DNA of 64,000 nt from Puteibacter caeruleilacunae (lineage in GTDB: Bacteria > Bacteroidota > Bacteroidia > Bacteroidales > Prolixibacteraceae), in assembly GCA_005217565.1 (NCBI GenBank), contig SJCO01000004.1, positions 455,586 through 519,585 of the forward strand, written 5' to 3'. The position numbers and the translations under genes were made by a program. This document shows, one piece after another, positions 26,551 through 35,502 of the stretch (its first letter is position 1; the number at the start of each line of letters is the position of its first letter). A model generated the notes under the pieces. That model was not told where the DNA came from and ran no database searches. It was given only the letters and a program-made list of their open reading frames with translations.

Positions 26551-28278
26551 TTATTTCAGTGGATCAAATGTTCCATTTTCCCATCCTATCGTTTGTTCAA
26601 GATTACTATCTTGCTGGATGTATCCATCAGGAATACCATAAAAATAGTAAGTATCCTTTAGTTTAAATCGATAGTCAGGATCAGTCTCTAAATCAAAAAC
26701 TCGAGCTGTAAACTTGTCGTAGAATTCATCAATATTATCCTTACCTGTTGGTGCTGTTTCACCTGCATTCAGAACAAATTTCAGCCCTTGACGTACTCCT
26801 TGATCATTTAAAATATCAAAGCGTCTCCAACGTCTCAAATCCTCAAATCGTTTACCTTCAAATGCAAATTCAACAAATCGCTCATCAATATAGGCTTCGC
26901 GAATATCATCTTTCGCACTTGCAGTTATTCCATAATTTCCTGAACCCACTTCAATTCCTGCGCGTTTACGAATCTTCTTCAACACATCAAGAGCCTCTGA
27001 TGTTTTACCAACCTCATTTGCAGCTTCACCATAATTCATCAATACTTCAGCAAAACGTATTTCAATCCAATCAACGTCTGCTTGATTTGTTGTTGCCTGC
27101 GTAAGATCAAAATCCAACGCCTTCAATCGATACATTCCAGTATGGTTACTATCAGTTAATCCATAATACTTCGCTTCACTTTCCGATCCATCCTGAAACT
27201 CAAAGGTCCATAAATAAAACTCTTTAGCAACAAGATCAGCAATACGATACTCTTGTGTTCCATTATATGCAACGGTAGAATAAAATCGGTCATCTCTATT
27301 TTTATATGCATCCAGATACCCATTTGATGGGTCAAACTTACTTCCATCTTTCATCGGGAATGCACTGAACAGCTTAAGGGTTGGTTGATCATGACCAGCA
27401 CATGCATTGGTCGCCCATAATGGTCTTATGCAATTTTGATTGTAAAGATGTCCTGGATCATAAAACTGATTAACCATTATCACCTCCTTATTTTGCTCAT
27501 TATACCAAAGATCTGCAAAATATCCTTCATATAAGCCCTTTCCTTTGCTTTCTAGATAATCCTTTGCAGCTTTGTTTGCATCGTATGCTTTCTGCCAAAG
27601 TGCCTGATCTCTTGAAGGATTAAATTGTGGACTTGCCGCGAAAAGTAACACACGACCTTTAAATGCCATAGCAATACCTTTATCTATTCGGCCATAATCA
27701 GCCCCGGTAGCTTGTTCCGGCAAATTAGCAATTGCATCATCAAGATCTTTTACGATCTGCTCAAAACACTTCTTCGCACTACTTCTAGGTACAGACAAAT
27801 CTTCTTCATCAATACTTTGAGCTCTCAACACTAATGGAACACCTCCATATAATTTTGTCATTCCAAAATATGCCCATGCTCTAAAAAACTTTGCTTCAGC
27901 CTTTAACTTATTCCTAATATCATCAGTTAGAGACCCAGTATCAATTTTATCCAAAAGAATGTTTATTTTTCGGATATTACTATATGGCCAGTAATTAACT
28001 GAATTTGTTGTTGCAGTTCCATTCAATATAGAATTCATTGAATTTCCACTTGGATCTGCTCCTTCATCTGAACTCCCTCCAGAATATGGCATGCCAGGCA
28101 TAAAACGACTATACAAGTTGTTTACATAAGCCGTTGCTAAAGCTTCATCATTCCATACATCACTTGGATTAATTGCAGTCAGATTTTCTTTCTCAAAAAC
28201 ATCATCACATGAGTTAAACATAAAAGTCATGAGAATAATGAATGCCAGTATATAATTATTTCTACTCATTGCTTTCAT
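26551..28278 (-). CDS. SusD/RagB-family glycan-binding lipoprotein
   Basis: A 575-aa surface lipoprotein with lipobox FNSC (Cys24). It shows the SusD TPR-rich fold: early KAEAKFFRAWAYFGMTKLYGG (split about 125-145), LMNYGEAANEVGKTSEA with KIRKRAG, then FVEFAFEGKRFEDLRRWRR, and the C-terminal YYFYGIP tail. It forms the lid over the SusC barrel encoded just upstream (2-base gap) and binds the glycan delivered by GH101 and its partner enzymes. A copy of its C-terminal end survives as a remnant at 19166-19330. Confidence 0.95.
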   Translation of the reverse strand: MKAMSRNNYILAFIILMTFMFNSCDDVFEKENLTAINPSDVWNDEALATAYVNNLYSRFMPGMPYSGGSSDEGADPSGNSMNSILNGTATTNSVNYWPYSNIRKINILLDKIDTGSLTDDIRNKLKAEAKFFRAWAYFGMTKLYGGVPLVLRAQSIDEEDLSVPRSSAKKCFEQIVKDLDDAIANLPEQATGADYGRIDKGIAMAFKGRVLLFAASPQFNPSRDQALWQKAYDANKAAKDYLESKGKGLYEGYFADLWYNEQNKEVIMVNQFYDPGHLYNQNCIRPLWATNACAGHDQPTLKLFSAFPMKDGSKFDPSNGYLDAYKNRDDRFYSTVAYNGTQEYRIADLVAKEFYLWTFEFQDGSESEAKYYGLTDSNHTGMYRLKALDFDLTQATTNQADVDWIEIRFAEVLMNYGEAANEVGKTSEALDVLKKIRKRAGIEVGSGNYGITASAKDDIREAYIDERFVEFAFEGKRFEDLRRWRRFDILNDQGVRQGLKFVLNAGETAPTGKDNIDEFYDKFTARVFDLETDPDYRFKLKDTYYFYGIPDGYIQQDSNLEQTIGWENGTFDPLK

Positions 28279-28280
28279 TT

Positions 28281-31200
28281 TTAGAATTGAACATTGATTC
28301 CAGCTGTATAATTTTTCATATTAGGATAGTTACTTGCACGAGGCAACTCCACATCAATGCCCTTATACTTACTAAATTGCATTAAATTTGTTCCCGACAC
28401 GAAAAACTCGATTTTCCCAATATTTAATTTGCTCATTATGCTTTTTGGCAAAGCATAACCAATTTTCACATTTCTAAGGCGTAAAAAGCCAGCATTAACT
28501 AAATAATGTGTCGACATCCTATAGTTCTGACCTCTACGCCAGTCTGAAGAAGGTAAGCTTCCATTAGGATTATCTTTCGACCAGGCATCTTCCCAGTATT
28601 TATATATTCTTGTCCAAGCATAAGGATGTTGAAAAGCTGCATTCCCCAAAAATTTCTTATGTCCAAATGCACCATCAAATAAAACATCTACATTAATTCC
28701 TTTATAATCACCTTTAAGATGAATACCATAAGTATATGGTGGAACCTGATACTTTACAATCACATCTTGATCCCAATGACTAATTAATCCGTCAGGAGTC
28801 CCATCTGGACCTGATCGATCAACATATTTAATGTCACCTAATCTTGGAGTATTACCAAATATGGTAAAATCTTTAGGCAATGCATCAATTTCAGACTGCT
28901 CTCGATAGATACCATCTGCAATTAAACCTACACCATGACTTAAAGATCGGCCTTTCCTTATTGCGTAATCAGCAGCATTCTCTGACTGTGGAATTTTCAC
29001 GTATTCATTCACTGCATATCCGAAAGTACCACCAACGGAATAATTAAAATCACCCCATCTGTTCTGGTAAGTCAATTCAACCTCATAACCATGAGATTTA
29101 ACTTCACCTATATTCTCATCTGGTAAATTACCTCCTACTGTAGAAGGTAAGGTTGCAACATCTCGCACCAAAATATCTTCTGTTTTCTTTGACCAAATAT
29201 CTATAGCTCCGGTCAAGTTTCTACCAACAGTAAAATCTACACCAAAATTCATCGATTTAGCTGTTTCCCAGGTTACATTCGGATTAACAATTCCTCCATA
29301 TGTAATCCCTTTTACTGCTGTTGGTGTTTCCCCAAAATGATAACCTCCGCTACCTTGATATTTCTCTTGATATCTAAAAGCAGATGTGTTATCACTACCA
29401 ACCTCTCCGTACGAAGCTCTAAGCTTTAAGTAATTGATTTGGTCAACATCAAAAAAACCTTCTTTTGAGATTACCCAACCTGCAGAAACTGATGGAAAAT
29501 ACCCGTATCTACCATCCTTTGGAAACAAAATAGAACCATCAACCCTTAATGATCCAGACAACAAATATTTATCTTGATAATCATAGTTAATACGACCAAC
29601 GTACGAATTTCTTCCTGTCTCACTCTCCGATCCTCCTGCTCTTGAATCTTCTGCTGCTGAACTTGCAAACGACCATTGATCACGATCTAATAAATCAAAA
29701 TCATATCTTTGTCCGTAAAAGTATTCTGAAGCTCCTTCGCTCTGTTCATATACAAATACAGCATCGATATTATGATCTCCAAATGAACGAGTATAACCCA
29801 CCTGTCCACTAAGCTGATACGTACGATCCATAGTGTGCTGCTTACTTAAATACTCACGTGATGGAGATGGACTTTCACTTGTAGTACCATCCAAGTAGGC
29901 TTCACTATAATTATTGCCACCAATCACGCCAGCAACATTATAAACAGTATGCTTCTTGAAATAACGTTGTGCTACAAACGATTTATTTTGATAACTATAA
30001 GTACCTTTTATTGATAGTCCTTTTATTTGTGGTATTTTATAATCAATCGATAAAACCGCATTATGAGCCTGTGTTCTACCTTGCCAATATCCAGAATCGT
30101 AAATCAAACCTCCTACATTACCTAACCATCCTGCGTTAATGTATTTACCATCCATTACGACTGGTAAGAAGTACTCCCATGTCTGCATTTTATGCCATAG
30201 ATCTTTCAAATCATCACTATCTCCATATTGAAAATTAAACTTCTTTCTCTTGTCGTTTACATTTGAAATATTAGCAGAAACAGTAAGATTATCGTTGATA
30301 TCAATTTCGACACTAGCTCGAGCATTATACTTATTATAGGTAACAGGTTTTAAAAATCCATCTTCTTTAAAGAAAGAGCCTCCAGCAAAATATCGAACTC
30401 TATCGCTACCTCCCGAAACATTAACTGCATGTCGTTGATTAGACGGATCAACATAAAACTCGTTCAAATAATCATAGCCATATCCGTCATTAACTGTTTT
30501 CAAGTGTTCAATGGCCGCATCATCAAGAGCTCCATAACCATCCCAATTGTACTCCCTTGCTTTTAAGGCAATATCAACACCCTTCATCATCTCAGGTATT
30601 TTTGTAGGTCGTTGTGTTGTGAACGTTGAATTAAAGCTAACAACAGGCTTACCTTTCTTCCCTTTTTTGGTAGTTACCAATAAAACTCCATTAGCTGCTC
30701 TATTTCCATAAATTGCAGCAGCAGCAGCATCCTTCAAAATACTAACACTTTCTATTTCATTGGCATCTAATAAATCAAATGAACTCTTATCTCTCACTAC
30801 TCCATCAATAACATACGCTGGTGCAGTAGATCCTTGATAAGTACCTACTGCTCGAATAACAATATTCGAAGAAATACCTGGGGTACCTGTACTACGACTT
30901 ACTGTAACACCTGCTAAACGACCTGCAAGTAATTCTGCGGGACTAGACGCTGGAATTTCCTGCATATCTTCAGTTGTTACAGAAGCAATAGAGTTAGTCA
31001 ACTTAGTTCTGGATTTAGTTCCATATCCAATTGCCACAACTTCTTGTAAACCGATGGCATCAACCTCCATAGTTACATTTATTTCAGACTTTCCACTAAC
31101 TTCGATTTCCTGCTCCTTCATTCCTACAAATGAGAACACTAAAATGTCAGCATCTGCAGGCAAGCTAATAGAATACTTTCCATCTAAATCAGTTGTTATG

Positions 31201-31679
31201 CCAATCGTCGTTCCTTTAACTACAACAGAAACACCTGGCATTGACTCTCCAGCCTCATCCTTAACTACTCCGGAAATTGTTTTCTTTTGACTTGAAGCGG
31301 CAACAGAAGTTGCACCAGCTTTAGTTAAGATAACTTGATTGTCGTAGAAGACATACTTCACAGAAGTTCCTTTAAACAATTCTTTCAGTACATTCTCTAC
31401 GTTCTTGTCTTTTACAGAAATTGATACAGTCCGATTTAAATCCACAGAATTTGCACTATAGATAAAGTTGAAATCAGTCTGCTTCTCTAATTCCTGTAAA
31501 ACATCTTCCAATGATGATTCGCGCATGTTAAGCGACACACTCTGCTGTTGAGAAAAGGAATCGAGCGCGAATGTCTGAAAAATCGATAGTATGAATAAAA
31601 CTAAACTTATTCGCATAATTCTTAATAGTTTTTGTGTGGAAGAATGCATAAGAGTCTTCCATCTCATAATTTTTTTCAT
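28281..31679 (-). CDS. SusC/RagA-family TonB-linked receptor with STN domain
   Basis: An 1132-aa outer-membrane importer. Signal peptide about 20-44. STN domain about 48-122 (SLEDVLQELEKQTDFNFIYS), carboxypeptidase-like domain about 133-215 (SGVVKDEAGESMPGVSVVVK) and a plug with the SusC signatures VVAIGYGT and NEIESVSILKDAAAAAIYG. The barrel ends in NYTAGINVQF. The STN domain links it to the FecR/ECF sigma pair encoded upstream at 31799-33698. On the plus strand a candidate antisense RNA starts at its initiation codon (31679). Its substrate is probably an O-glycan, judging from the operon enzymes. Confidence 0.95.
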   Translation of the reverse strand: MKKIMRWKTLMHSSTQKLLRIMRISLVLFILSIFQTFALDSFSQQQSVSLNMRESSLEDVLQELEKQTDFNFIYSANSVDLNRTVSISVKDKNVENVLKELFKGTSVKYVFYDNQVILTKAGATSVAASSQKKTISGVVKDEAGESMPGVSVVVKGTTIGITTDLDGKYSISLPADADILVFSFVGMKEQEIEVSGKSEINVTMEVDAIGLQEVVAIGYGTKSRTKLTNSIASVTTEDMQEIPASSPAELLAGRLAGVTVSRSTGTPGISSNIVIRAVGTYQGSTAPAYVIDGVVRDKSSFDLLDANEIESVSILKDAAAAAIYGNRAANGVLLVTTKKGKKGKPVVSFNSTFTTQRPTKIPEMMKGVDIALKAREYNWDGYGALDDAAIEHLKTVNDGYGYDYLNEFYVDPSNQRHAVNVSGGSDRVRYFAGGSFFKEDGFLKPVTYNKYNARASVEIDINDNLTVSANISNVNDKRKKFNFQYGDSDDLKDLWHKMQTWEYFLPVVMDGKYINAGWLGNVGGLIYDSGYWQGRTQAHNAVLSIDYKIPQIKGLSIKGTYSYQNKSFVAQRYFKKHTVYNVAGVIGGNNYSEAYLDGTTSESPSPSREYLSKQHTMDRTYQLSGQVGYTRSFGDHNIDAVFVYEQSEGASEYFYGQRYDFDLLDRDQWSFASSAAEDSRAGGSESETGRNSYVGRINYDYQDKYLLSGSLRVDGSILFPKDGRYGYFPSVSAGWVISKEGFFDVDQINYLKLRASYGEVGSDNTSAFRYQEKYQGSGGYHFGETPTAVKGITYGGIVNPNVTWETAKSMNFGVDFTVGRNLTGAIDIWSKKTEDILVRDVATLPSTVGGNLPDENIGEVKSHGYEVELTYQNRWGDFNYSVGGTFGYAVNEYVKIPQSENAADYAIRKGRSLSHGVGLIADGIYREQSEIDALPKDFTIFGNTPRLGDIKYVDRSGPDGTPDGLISHWDQDVIVKYQVPPYTYGIHLKGDYKGINVDVLFDGAFGHKKFLGNAAFQHPYAWTRIYKYWEDAWSKDNPNGSLPSSDWRRGQNYRMSTHYLVNAGFLRLRNVKIGYALPKSIMSKLNIGKIEFFVSGTNLMQFSKYKGIDVELPRASNYPNMKNYTAGINVQF

Positions 31680-31768
31680 AAATTTGAAATGTTTGTAGGG
31701 TTAAATAAATTTTGCACATCTAACTCTGCTTAACTCGTGGGAGGGTGTTGGCGCACGTTCCCACTTTT
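31679..31768 (+). ncRNA. candidate DonS-like cis-antisense sRNA opposite the susC leader (copy 1)
   Basis: On the plus strand TAAATTTG (31679-31686) is a perfect TAnnTTTG -7 box overlapping the susC start codon. It gives an expected RNA start near 31691. The RNA would run antisense to the susC leader and end at hairpin GTGGGAGGGTGT / GCACGTTCCCAC (31737-31764) followed by TTTT, about 78 nt. No good -33 box was found. The same layout recurs at 43663-43752. DonS of Bacteroides fragilis is a similar-sized antisense RNA between anti-sigma and susC genes that represses the PUL. Confidence 0.5.
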
Positions 31769-31798
31769 AGCTCTCTCTCATTAAATTCTACATAGGCT

Positions 31799-32821
31799 TT
31801 AATTTTTGGTTATTATTACTTTTCGTCTAGATACTGTTCCATCTGAATTCTTTTGTCGTTCAATTATTTTATATTCTATTGGTAAAACCAACGACATGTA
31901 ACGAAGACTTTCTTCGAGCAATTCTTCCTCTAGTACTGCTCTGAACTTTAAAGACGGTAGCGCTTCATCCTTAATTTCAAACTCTACATTGTAATATCTT
32001 TCCATTCGCTTCACCACCTCTTTTAATGGCTCATTTTGGAACACCAGCTTACCTTCAATCCAATTGATATATTCATCCACATCAACTGATGAACGATAAT
32101 AAGCACCTAACTTTTTTTCATAAGTAATTCGCTGTCCTGGTTTTACCATTAAGGTCTTGTTCTTATTAGTTCTATCTATGATCTGAACACTTCCTGATTC
32201 CAATACCAAATCTCCATCAACCTCTCCATCAAATGTATTTACGTTGAATTTTGTTCCCAGTACTTTTATATCAAAAGCATCAGTCTGAACATAGAAAGGT
32301 CTTGCTTCATCTCGTTTCACCTGAAAGTATGCTTCTCCCTCTAATTCAACACTTCGTTGACTGGGTAAACCAGCAGTATATTTAAGTGTAGATCCACTAT
32401 TCAACCATCCTTTTGTTCCATCAGGTAGAGTAAACTGACTTCGGATTCCATACGGAGCTTCAAAATTTAATGTAGCTACCTCCTGATTCTTTTCGTTTCG
32501 CTGATTCCACAACAATAACGATGCAATCAATAATGGGATAAATAATATTGCTGCAACCTTGGTGAGATAATGAATCAGACTTAACTTTCTTGAATGTTTT
32601 TCCTTTCCAATGATCTCATTAATCTGATTATAGACTCTATTTAGTGTCTCCTTATTCTTTTCCTGAGGTTCTTCAAACTCGTCCCAATGTTGCTCAACTA
32701 ATTCGCGCGTATCCTCAAGCTTGTCGCCTTGCTTAAAGCCTTCTGAAAGCATCCGGTGATCAGCGATGGAGTACTTGCGATTAAATATTCTATCTATATG
32801 TTTTTTCTCAATTCTTCCCAT
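31799..32821 (-). CDS. FecR-family anti-sigma factor
   Basis: A 340-aa protein. The cytoplasmic sigma-binding part (1-90) is followed by one transmembrane helix (about 92-111, KVAAILFIPLLIASLLLW). The FecR domain is at about 122-220 (SQFTLPDGTKGWLNSGSTLKY and VLGTKFNVNTFDG) and the DUF4974-type C-terminal domain at about 250-325 (LVFQNEPLKEVVKRMERYY). It reads the loaded state of SusC (28281-31679) through its STN domain and controls the sigma factor encoded 283 bases upstream. Confidence 0.93.
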   Translation of the reverse strand: MGRIEKKHIDRIFNRKYSIADHRMLSEGFKQGDKLEDTRELVEQHWDEFEEPQEKNKETLNRVYNQINEIIGKEKHSRKLSLIHYLTKVAAILFIPLLIASLLLWNQRNEKNQEVATLNFEAPYGIRSQFTLPDGTKGWLNSGSTLKYTAGLPSQRSVELEGEAYFQVKRDEARPFYVQTDAFDIKVLGTKFNVNTFDGEVDGDLVLESGSVQIIDRTNKNKTLMVKPGQRITYEKKLGAYYRSSVDVDEYINWIEGKLVFQNEPLKEVVKRMERYYNVEFEIKDEALPSLKFRAVLEEELLEESLRYMSLVLPIEYKIIERQKNSDGTVSRRKVIITKN

Positions 32822-33104
32822 GATAAACTAATCGTATCTGATAGTTATATCCATGAGATGAAAAAGAGTCCCGTGTAAAATTGATTTTTTTTTATTCTGG
32901 CTTCACTTTTAATGGTAGCTAGGTAGAACGGAAAACGAAAAGAGGATTCGAATTTGAAGGAATTACTCAGAAAGACAAAGTGGTAAAACAATGTTGCCAA
33001 TCGCTATAACGGAATGGTCTGCACAACAAAGCTGAGACAACCGCATGTTTAAAAATTTTACAGAAACATAACTGAAGGCAAATAACTTGCAAAACGCAGC
33101 CCAC

Positions 33105-33698
33105 TTACTTATAAAATAATGAAAAGTACAAGATCAACTCTAAGTTATTATTATCTTTCAATTCCTCTTTAATGAACTTCGAAGCTTCGGTAAGTTGGTT
33201 TTTTACTGTCTTTGGTGCAAGATCTAATTTTTCTGCAATTTCATTAATAGAAAGTTCCTCCTTGCGACTTAGTATAAATATTTCTCGTCTCCTTTCGGGC
33301 AATTTATTGATAATGCGATCAACCTCCTTAAGCATCCATTCATAATCAATACGCTCCTCATCTCTTGAAGTATGGACCATAAATTCAGCAGCAAACTGCT
33401 GCTTATAGCTCTCTTCCAAATCTTTTCTGATAAAGAACTTTCGAATACTATTAAAGGTGATGGTAAAAATGTACGACTTAAACGATTGCTCAGGTTTCAG
33501 ATCTGCCCGTTTCTCCCAGATCTTCAAAAAAACATCTTGAACAATTTCCTCGGCAATCGGTCCTGAACCAAGGTATCCCAATGCAAAATGATACAATCGA
33601 TTACTGAAACGCTCAAATAGCTCAGCAAATGCTTGCTGATCTCCTTCTTTCAGTTTCTTAACCAGTTCTGATTCTATGTTCCTCAAATTGCTATTCAC
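33105..33698 (-). CDS. ECF-type RNA polymerase sigma factor
   Basis: A 197-aa sigma factor. Region 2 about 22-90 (AEEIVQDVFLKIWEKRADL, FKSYIFTITFNSIRKFFI) and region 4 about 130-185 (LPERRREIFILSRKEELSINEIAEKLDLAPK in part). The only start that keeps region 2 complete is GTG at 33698. Cognate of the FecR downstream and expected to drive the SusC promoter in the GH101 locus. Confidence 0.92.
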   Translation of the reverse strand: MNSNLRNIESELVKKLKEGDQQAFAELFERFSNRLYHFALGYLGSGPIAEEIVQDVFLKIWEKRADLKPEQSFKSYIFTITFNSIRKFFIRKDLEESYKQQFAAEFMVHTSRDEERIDYEWMLKEVDRIINKLPERRREIFILSRKEELSINEIAEKLDLAPKTVKNQLTEASKFIKEELKDNNNLELILYFSLFYK

Positions 33699-33753
33699 CT
33701 GTAATCATTACATAAGATATGCAACAAAGTAAAGAAAATTATTCCAGAAACAT

Positions 33754-33779
33754 AAAAGGCACCCCGAAGGATGCCCTTA
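33754..33779 (-). terminator. terminator after the second SusD of the tandem SusCD locus
   Basis: On the minus strand GGGCATCC-TTCG-GGGTGCCTTTT: a stem of about 8 bp with a stable TTCG tetraloop and T-run (plus-strand 33754-33779), 27 bases after the stop at 33806. It separates the tandem SusCD operon from the sigma gene at 33698. Confidence 0.85.
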
Positions 33780-33805
33780 ACAACATATCAAAAACAGATT
33801 ACTCG

Positions 33806-35491
33806 TTACCACCCTGGATTCTGAGTGATACCGGTATCATTTAAAATCTCTGAAGAAGGAATTGGATAGAGATACATCTTCTCTTCAAACACACGATTTT
33901 CAACCTCTTTCACCGTGTATTTATAACTTACCTCTTCACCATTAACCTCCTTCTCTATATCTACACCATGAATTGGCTCACCGATTGTTTCTTCAGCTAT
34001 TTTCCAGCGACGTACATCCCAGAATCGATGGTCTTCAAAAGCCAACTCTATTCTTCGCTCATGACGCACCTTCTCTCTAAATTCATCCTGATCATTTGTA
34101 GTCAATGCAGGCTGACCTGCACGGGCTCTAACTTCATTGATCGCTTCAAGAGCTGTTTTTCCATACCCATTAGGATCAGCATCTGGTCCGTACAGCTCAT
34201 TCATAGCTTCAGCATAATTCAATAACACTTCTGCATATCTGAATAAGAACCAGAAATGCTTTTGATTACCCCCTGTGATTAAATCAACATCAGTCCTGAT
34301 ATATTTCTTCAGATAATATCCAGTACGAGTTCCAATGATATCTGATTGAACAGGTCCATCAATACCACCATTGTAGCACTCTACATTTCGTCCCAGCATC
34401 GGCACTCCATTGTACAATATTGAAGCATAAAAACGAGCATCTCTGTTAGCATAAGGATCGGCAGCCATTACCGGGTCATTCCAATCAAACACTGAACCAT
34501 CCTTCATTTCATATGCATCAACCAAATCCTGAGTAGGATTAGTATATCCTTTTGCATTTTCAAATCCTACAGGATAATTATCGATCTCATACGACTTGGT
34601 ATTTCCCTGGCGAACATCAAAAATCACATCATTATTAATATCATGTAGTCCGTCGGTTGGAGTAAACAGCTTTTCATAATTCACTCCACTAACATTATAT
34701 CCCATTGAGAATAATCGTGATGCATTCACAGCACAACTATCGTAGTAAGCATCATACACACCATCAGTATTATTCAACGCACTGGCACCATATAGAAAGG
34801 CTCTTGTCTTTAAAGCCAAAGCAGCTCCATCATCAGCAAAACCTCGTAAGTTAGAAGGGATGCGTTCACGCATATAATGTATGGCAGAATCACATTGCGA
34901 GGTTATATAATTCAAACAATCATCATATGAATCACGAGGGAACTGCCCAGGATTCAGGTAGTCGATTTCATCACTCGACTCAATGATTGGCACCCCACCA
35001 TAACGCTTAATCAATTCGAAATAGAAGAATGCCCTCAAAAAACGAGCCTCTCCTCTGAATGCACGTACCAATGCAATATTCTCAGGCCAATTATCAGCAT
35101 CCCATTTCATCGGTGCAAGCGTAACAGTATCAGCCGATTCAATAAACCTATTAGCCCGATAAATACCTGTATAATTTTTATTCCACTGGTTATCGGGATT
35201 CTTAAACATATTCCAGCTACCGTTGTTGAAATATTCCACACTACTTGACGTGTTAGCACTTTCAGCCTCATCGGTCGCACAAGCCATAAAACCTCCATCA
35301 ATCTGCTTATAACCATTAGGTAATTGCGCATAGACAGCGCCAATAGAATTTTTAATATTACTAACATCGGTCCACACAATTTCGTCGGTATTTACCATTT
35401 CATCGTTATACTCCAAATAGTCGCACGACACAGCTGACAATAAAATCAGCATTGCAAACGATAACCTTAGTTGTTTCTTTATCTTGTACAT
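33806..35491 (-). CDS. SusD/RagB-family lipoprotein (second pair)
   Basis: A 561-aa lipoprotein with lipobox AVSC (Cys23). SusD features: RAFRGEARFLRAFFYFELIKRYGG (split, about 140-163), RYAEVLLNYAEAMNEL, EVRARAGQPAL, RRIELAFEDHRFWDVRRWK and the end YLYPIPSSEILNDTG. It pairs with the SusC at 35503-38319 (11-base gap). It ends the four-gene SusC-SusD-SusC-SusD run; no glycosidase gene follows, so the enzymes that feed this importer must lie elsewhere. Confidence 0.94.
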   Translation of the reverse strand: MYKIKKQLRLSFAMLILLSAVSCDYLEYNDEMVNTDEIVWTDVSNIKNSIGAVYAQLPNGYKQIDGGFMACATDEAESANTSSSVEYFNNGSWNMFKNPDNQWNKNYTGIYRANRFIESADTVTLAPMKWDADNWPENIALVRAFRGEARFLRAFFYFELIKRYGGVPIIESSDEIDYLNPGQFPRDSYDDCLNYITSQCDSAIHYMRERIPSNLRGFADDGAALALKTRAFLYGASALNNTDGVYDAYYDSCAVNASRLFSMGYNVSGVNYEKLFTPTDGLHDINNDVIFDVRQGNTKSYEIDNYPVGFENAKGYTNPTQDLVDAYEMKDGSVFDWNDPVMAADPYANRDARFYASILYNGVPMLGRNVECYNGGIDGPVQSDIIGTRTGYYLKKYIRTDVDLITGGNQKHFWFLFRYAEVLLNYAEAMNELYGPDADPNGYGKTALEAINEVRARAGQPALTTNDQDEFREKVRHERRIELAFEDHRFWDVRRWKIAEETIGEPIHGVDIEKEVNGEEVSYKYTVKEVENRVFEEKMYLYPIPSSEILNDTGITQNPGW

Positions 35492-35502
35492 TTGTGTCTC
35501 TT

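Noticed and set aside
26748..27104. 118-codon plus-strand frame within susD
   Set aside because: Antisense to a confident SusD gene and of low-complexity composition; coding shadow.
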